A stretch of DNA of 16,555 bases from Sediminibacterium sp. Lineage in GTDB: Bacteria; Bacteroidota; Bacteroidia; Chitinophagales; Chitinophagaceae. The stretch is from assembly GCA_030832695.1 (NCBI GenBank), contig JAURIP010000006.1:1-16555 (forward strand), read 5' to 3'. A program made the position numbers and the translations under genes. The notes under the pieces are model-generated. The model saw only the letters and a program-made list of their open reading frames with translations, was not told where the DNA came from and searched no databases. The number at the start of each line of letters is the position of its first letter. The first letter of the stretch is position 1. This document shows positions 13,452 through 16,555 of the stretch, in pieces.

Positions 13452-16253
13452 TTATTTTTTATTTACAATCACCACGCTTGGATTAACAGGATAGCGACCA
13501 AAATCAGCACCATATATTGCCAAACCGCCTTCCCCTTGTGTTTGGATTTTTAAAGTGACAAAGCCTTGCGCTTTTGCCGCTTTTAATTCTGCAACTGATA
13601 AAGGCAACTTTACTAAATATCCATAGGAGCCTGCTTCTCTTAATTTACGATCCTGTGGCTGACTGTTCCAAGACAATACGCCTCTATGATCCGCAGGATC
13701 ATCAGATAATATAACTGTCTTAGCTTTATTACCATTTACAAAAACGTCAATGGTTGAAGGAAATAATGTTTCATCGGTCATTGGATACGCATTTGGATTT
13801 TTATGGGGTGATACTTTTGCACCCAACATATAATCCTGATTTTTATTAAACGCTTCTCCTTTGTCCTTATCAAATAATTGCTTTGCTGATGCTTCAAATA
13901 AAATATACGCTTCTTGTACATTTCCTAATGAAATGTCATTTGAAAAAGGAATGGTATATTCAAAAAAACCTTTTCCTGCACCATTCACTTTCAGCCCATC
14001 CAATACATTCCATTGTTTTTGCGACCAGGTCGCTTTAGTGAATTTTGAAGGAGCTACTTCCATAATAGTTGTCTTATCCTTATTCACATCACTCTTAACC
14101 ACAAAATGCATAAAATTGGTATGTAACACATTTCCCAAAGCATCTTTTAATTTAAATTTAATCATACCCAAGCCAGCGAATGCAGGTACTTTAAATTCAA
14201 AAGAAGGTAATTGCTTTTGCATCCATGGCTGATAATCCAGCTTCATGGTATTAATAGTATAGGGTGTTTTAGCACCAGTCTTGTCGATAAATTCTACATC
14301 AAATTCGACAAATAACTGTCCCCCTTCAATTTTTTTACCAGACATAACTGATAAATACAAAGGCATATTTAAAATTTCATTGCCGTTTAAAGTTTTACAT
14401 ATTTCATTTCCTGTTGAAATATAAAAATCTGAGTGAAAATCCTTGTCCGTCATCCCTTTTGCAATTTCAGACAAACCTGTGTATTTCATAGTACGATCAA
14501 AGCGCCAATAACCATTCCACTCGTTTATTACATCATGATGTTCGGTATATAACCATCCTGCTACTTTTGGGTATTTACGGAAAGTATTAATCATTCTATG
14601 ATAATCCCAGCTCCAATCTACATCACCTGTACTTCCATCATAACCCCATACATTACCACATTCTGAATTGATATTGGGTTGTCGACCTTGCTTAAATCCA
14701 TCCTCAAAATGGTAGGTACTTCCCTCGAATGTATTTTTAACAATCGTACTTATATGCTTATCCCACTCATAGCCTGGTAAATATTCATGCCATGAATTAA
14801 TATCTGTTTCCGTATGTCCGGCACCGCAACAAATGGAATTATCCTCTACCAATCTTGTAGGGTCTAATGATTTTGTTAAATAATACATAGAAGCAACCCA
14901 GCTTTGTGTGCTTGGTAAATATTTGCTCACCGCTTTCCCCTTTTTATTTGTTTCCTCAACTTTAGTTTTCAACCCCCAGGTTTCATTAAAAGTAATCCAT
15001 GAAAATATTGCTGGATGATTGTAATCTCTTTTAATCATTGCTCTTAAAGTATATTCAGATGCCGCTTGCGCTTCTGCATTTGGTTCACCCCAAAAATTGG
15101 GTAAATCTGACATCACTAATAAGCCTAATTTATCGGCCCAATATAATTTACGCGGCACATCTACTTTAATATGTGTTCGAATGCCATTTAATCCAAGATC
15201 CTTACATAATTGAATTTCATTTTTCATGAAAGCATCCGTTGGAAATGTATAAAATCCTTCTGGATGATAGGATTGGTCTAATGTTAATTGTAAATAAATA
15301 GGCTCATTGTTCAATGCGATATAAGGTATATCAGTATTGGGTAAATTGACTACTGAAATTTTTCGCATACCAAAATAGGTATTCACGATGTCCTGATTTA
15401 AATGAACACTGGTTTCATATAAAAAAGGATCCTGCAAATTCCATAACCTTGGATTTGGGATATCCACTAAAAAACTACCTGATTTTGTATTTTTTGCAAT
15501 TTTATTTTTTGCAACTATCACTGATTCGGGACTTTTAATATTCAATACCAACTCTCCATCATTTGCAGCCTCATCAGATAAAATATAGGCTACTCTAACT
15601 GTTTTATCATCAATATTAGGGGTAAAATGTACCGACTCAATGAAGTTTTGTTCTCTGGCTTCTAAATATACAGTTTGCCAAATACCTCTTGCATCTCCGT
15701 AACCTTGCTTGCCATATAAAGCATAATCTCTTCGCTTATCATCGACCCTTATAACCAATGGCTGTGGTGTATTAAATTTAACCTGCTCCGTTAATTCAAA
15801 AGAGAATGGCGTATAACCACCTTCGTGCTTGCCCACCATCACCCCATTCAACCAAACAGTGGTTTCAAAATCAGATGCCCCAATAGTAACAAATACTCTT
15901 TGCTTACCCCAACTCGCTGGAACAGTGATTGTTTTTTTGTACCATGCAAAATCTGCTTCATTTTTTACACCTGACAAAGGCGATCCCCATGGAAATGGAA
16001 CTTGTATTTTTTTTGAAAATTTAGTCGCCCCTTTATGCCATTGATTCGCAACTCCTTTATTTAAACTATCAAATTCAAAATCCCATTGACCATTTAAATT
16101 TATCCAATTGGCACGTTCAAAATCGGGCCTAGGATGTTCTGGAAGTGGAATGGTTTGCGCGTATCCTCCTATTGTAAAAAAAAAGCTGACGAGCAGCAAA
16201 GAAAAAAATTGTCTTGAATTTCTAAGAACAATAAGTATAGAGTTTGAAAGCAT
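13452..16253 (-). CDS. GH2 family exo-glycosidase with a long C-terminal extension
   Basis: I start at the ATG at 16251-16253 (933 residues). A TTG nine codons upstream sits in a short direct repeat and is less likely. The signal peptide ends near GGYAQ. The GH2 sugar-binding jelly roll (about 35-205) includes WINLNGQWDFEF, VPFPWGS and VWLNGVMVGKHEGGYTPFSF. An immunoglobulin-like domain follows (~206-310), then the TIM barrel (~315-595). Catalytic candidates are E424 in TFNETWG (acid/base) and E531 in NINSECGNVWGY (nucleophile), spaced as in the clan. About 330 residues follow the barrel, including a second beta-sandwich (~735-925, with STIDVFVNG and AIYGADFG) that could bind carbohydrate. 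GH2 covers beta-galactosidase, beta-mannosidase, beta-glucuronidase and others. I cannot choose between them, although beta-mannosidase would suit the GH92/GH20 context. It is 27 bases downstream of the next oxidoreductase and 18 bases upstream of GH92. Confidence 0.93.
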   Translation of the reverse strand: MLSNSILIVLRNSRQFFSLLLVSFFFTIGGYAQTIPLPEHPRPDFERANWINLNGQWDFEFDSLNKGVANQWHKGATKFSKKIQVPFPWGSPLSGVKNEADFAWYKKTITVPASWGKQRVFVTIGASDFETTVWLNGVMVGKHEGGYTPFSFELTEQVKFNTPQPLVIRVDDKRRDYALYGKQGYGDARGIWQTVYLEAREQNFIESVHFTPNIDDKTVRVAYILSDEAANDGELVLNIKSPESVIVAKNKIAKNTKSGSFLVDIPNPRLWNLQDPFLYETSVHLNQDIVNTYFGMRKISVVNLPNTDIPYIALNNEPIYLQLTLDQSYHPEGFYTFPTDAFMKNEIQLCKDLGLNGIRTHIKVDVPRKLYWADKLGLLVMSDLPNFWGEPNAEAQAASEYTLRAMIKRDYNHPAIFSWITFNETWGLKTKVEETNKKGKAVSKYLPSTQSWVASMYYLTKSLDPTRLVEDNSICCGAGHTETDINSWHEYLPGYEWDKHISTIVKNTFEGSTYHFEDGFKQGRQPNINSECGNVWGYDGSTGDVDWSWDYHRMINTFRKYPKVAGWLYTEHHDVINEWNGYWRFDRTMKYTGLSEIAKGMTDKDFHSDFYISTGNEICKTLNGNEILNMPLYLSVMSGKKIEGGQLFVEFDVEFIDKTGAKTPYTINTMKLDYQPWMQKQLPSFEFKVPAFAGLGMIKFKLKDALGNVLHTNFMHFVVKSDVNKDKTTIMEVAPSKFTKATWSQKQWNVLDGLKVNGAGKGFFEYTIPFSNDISLGNVQEAYILFEASAKQLFDKDKGEAFNKNQDYMLGAKVSPHKNPNAYPMTDETLFPSTIDVFVNGNKAKTVILSDDPADHRGVLSWNSQPQDRKLREAGSYGYLVKLPLSVAELKAAKAQGFVTLKIQTQGEGGLAIYGADFGRYPVNPSVVIVNKK

Positions 16254-16279
16254 AAAATCGGTTATTTGGTTTGAAAGCA
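16242..16279. repeat. 11-base direct repeat, period 27, at the GH2 start
   Basis: GTTTGAAAGCA occurs at 16242-16252 and again at 16269-16279. On the minus strand each copy begins an in-frame MLSN/LLSN-like stretch: one starts with ATG (16253) and the other with TTG (16280). The 27-base period is nine codons, consistent with a small in-frame duplication across the start region. Confidence 0.7.
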
Positions 16280-16280
16280 A

Positions 16281-16555
16281 TTAGAATTTTGGAAATTTAT
16301 ACCCGTTATGATAATTAGGTTTAATTAATTTATTTGCCATGGAATTATCAAACTTAGAATTGATTGCATCCCAATGAATACGATCACCCACTCTTAAGGA
16401 TAAATTACCCATATGTGCACTTAACGCTACATTAGCTCCAACTTCAATGGGACAAGCTAGTTGATCAAGTTTACCCGATTTAATTACATCAATAAAATTT
16501 TGTGCATGATAGTCTAAGCCAATATTTGATTTTTTAATTAAAGGGACTGCTTCTA
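16281..16555 (-). CDS. Gfo/Idh/MocA-type oxidoreductase, C-terminal end only (runs off the right edge)
   Basis: A minus-strand frame is open from the right edge to a TAA at 16281-16283, giving about 90 residues. The segment EAVPLIKK...LDYHAQNFIDVIKSGKLDQLACPIEVGANVALSAHMGNLS matches the closing helices of Gfo/Idh/MocA proteins: the H-x2-NF-x-D-x-I-KSGK helix, then the C-x-IE-x-G...A-x2-GN-x-S helix. The complete relative at 9781 has the same block as HYKDFLSAM...CDVEIGHRTATVCNLGNIAYRL. The very C-terminus (DAINSKFDNSMANKLIKPNYHNGYKF) is of the kind that follows in this group, with a substituted ending. The NAD-binding and catalytic regions are outside the window, so activity cannot be judged. 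Its stop lies 27 bases before the GH2 start, so it is probably co-transcribed and upstream of the GH2-GH92-oxidoreductase-sulfatase run. Confidence 0.82.
   Translation of the reverse strand, partial: EAVPLIKKSNIGLDYHAQNFIDVIKSGKLDQLACPIEVGANVALSAHMGNLSLRVGDRIHWDAINSKFDNSMANKLIKPNYHNGYKFPKF

Noticed and set aside
13861..14232. Plus-strand frame of 123 codons opposite the GH2 gene
   Set aside because: It is entirely inside the C-terminal part of the GH2 coding region on the other strand, and its composition is explained by that gene.

Overview
The window looks like a carbohydrate-utilisation region of a low-GC, non-gut-type member of the Bacteroidota. An aquatic or soil Chitinophagales-like bacterium is my guess, at low confidence. 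The grounds are the many secreted family S1 sulfatases, a DUF1080 protein with a GCxDPxAxNY tail, a twin-arginine Gfo/Idh/MocA oxidoreductase, AT-rich spacers with weak ribosome binding sites, and a good match to the Bacteroidota promoter (TTTG / TAnnTTTG) in front of one sulfatase. No RNA gene, insertion sequence, CRISPR array or plasmid/phage gene was seen. The DNA is almost fully coding. The longest spacers are about 170-180 bases, so no gene-free stretch exceeds 300 bases.

Layout, left to right. (1) The 5' part of a GH20 beta-N-acetylhexosaminidase on the minus strand (1-1115), cut by the window edge. (2) Divergent from it, a DUF1080 / 3-keto-disaccharide hydrolase-type protein (1298-2155, +). 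(3) A two-gene minus-strand sulfatase unit (2162-3748 and 3818-5410). (4) Divergent from that, a third sulfatase (5579-6931, +) with the best promoter in the window. (5) A six-gene minus-strand run with gaps of 18-56 bases, read from right to left: a Gfo/Idh/MocA oxidoreductase (only its C-terminus, 16281-16555), a GH2 enzyme, a GH92 alpha-mannosidase, a Tat-exported Gfo/Idh/MocA oxidoreductase, and two more sulfatases (ending at 6935). The run is probably one operon whose promoter lies beyond the right edge.

Nearly every complete product has an export signal and is a hydrolase or redox enzyme of the envelope. The five sulfatases carry five different sequence contexts around the CxPxR formylglycine motif, so they probably remove sulfate from different positions. 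Together with a hexosaminidase, an exo-mannosidase and a GH2 exo-glycosidase, this suggests stepwise trimming of a sulfated, mannose- and N-acetylhexosamine-containing glycan, for example sulfated N-glycans or mucin-like glycoproteins. The DUF1080 protein and the two oxidoreductases also suggest a route in which the sugar is oxidised at C3 and the glycosidic bond is then cleaved by elimination. The substrate is inference. No SusC/SusD pair, endo-acting enzyme, regulator or sulfatase-maturing enzyme is present in the window.
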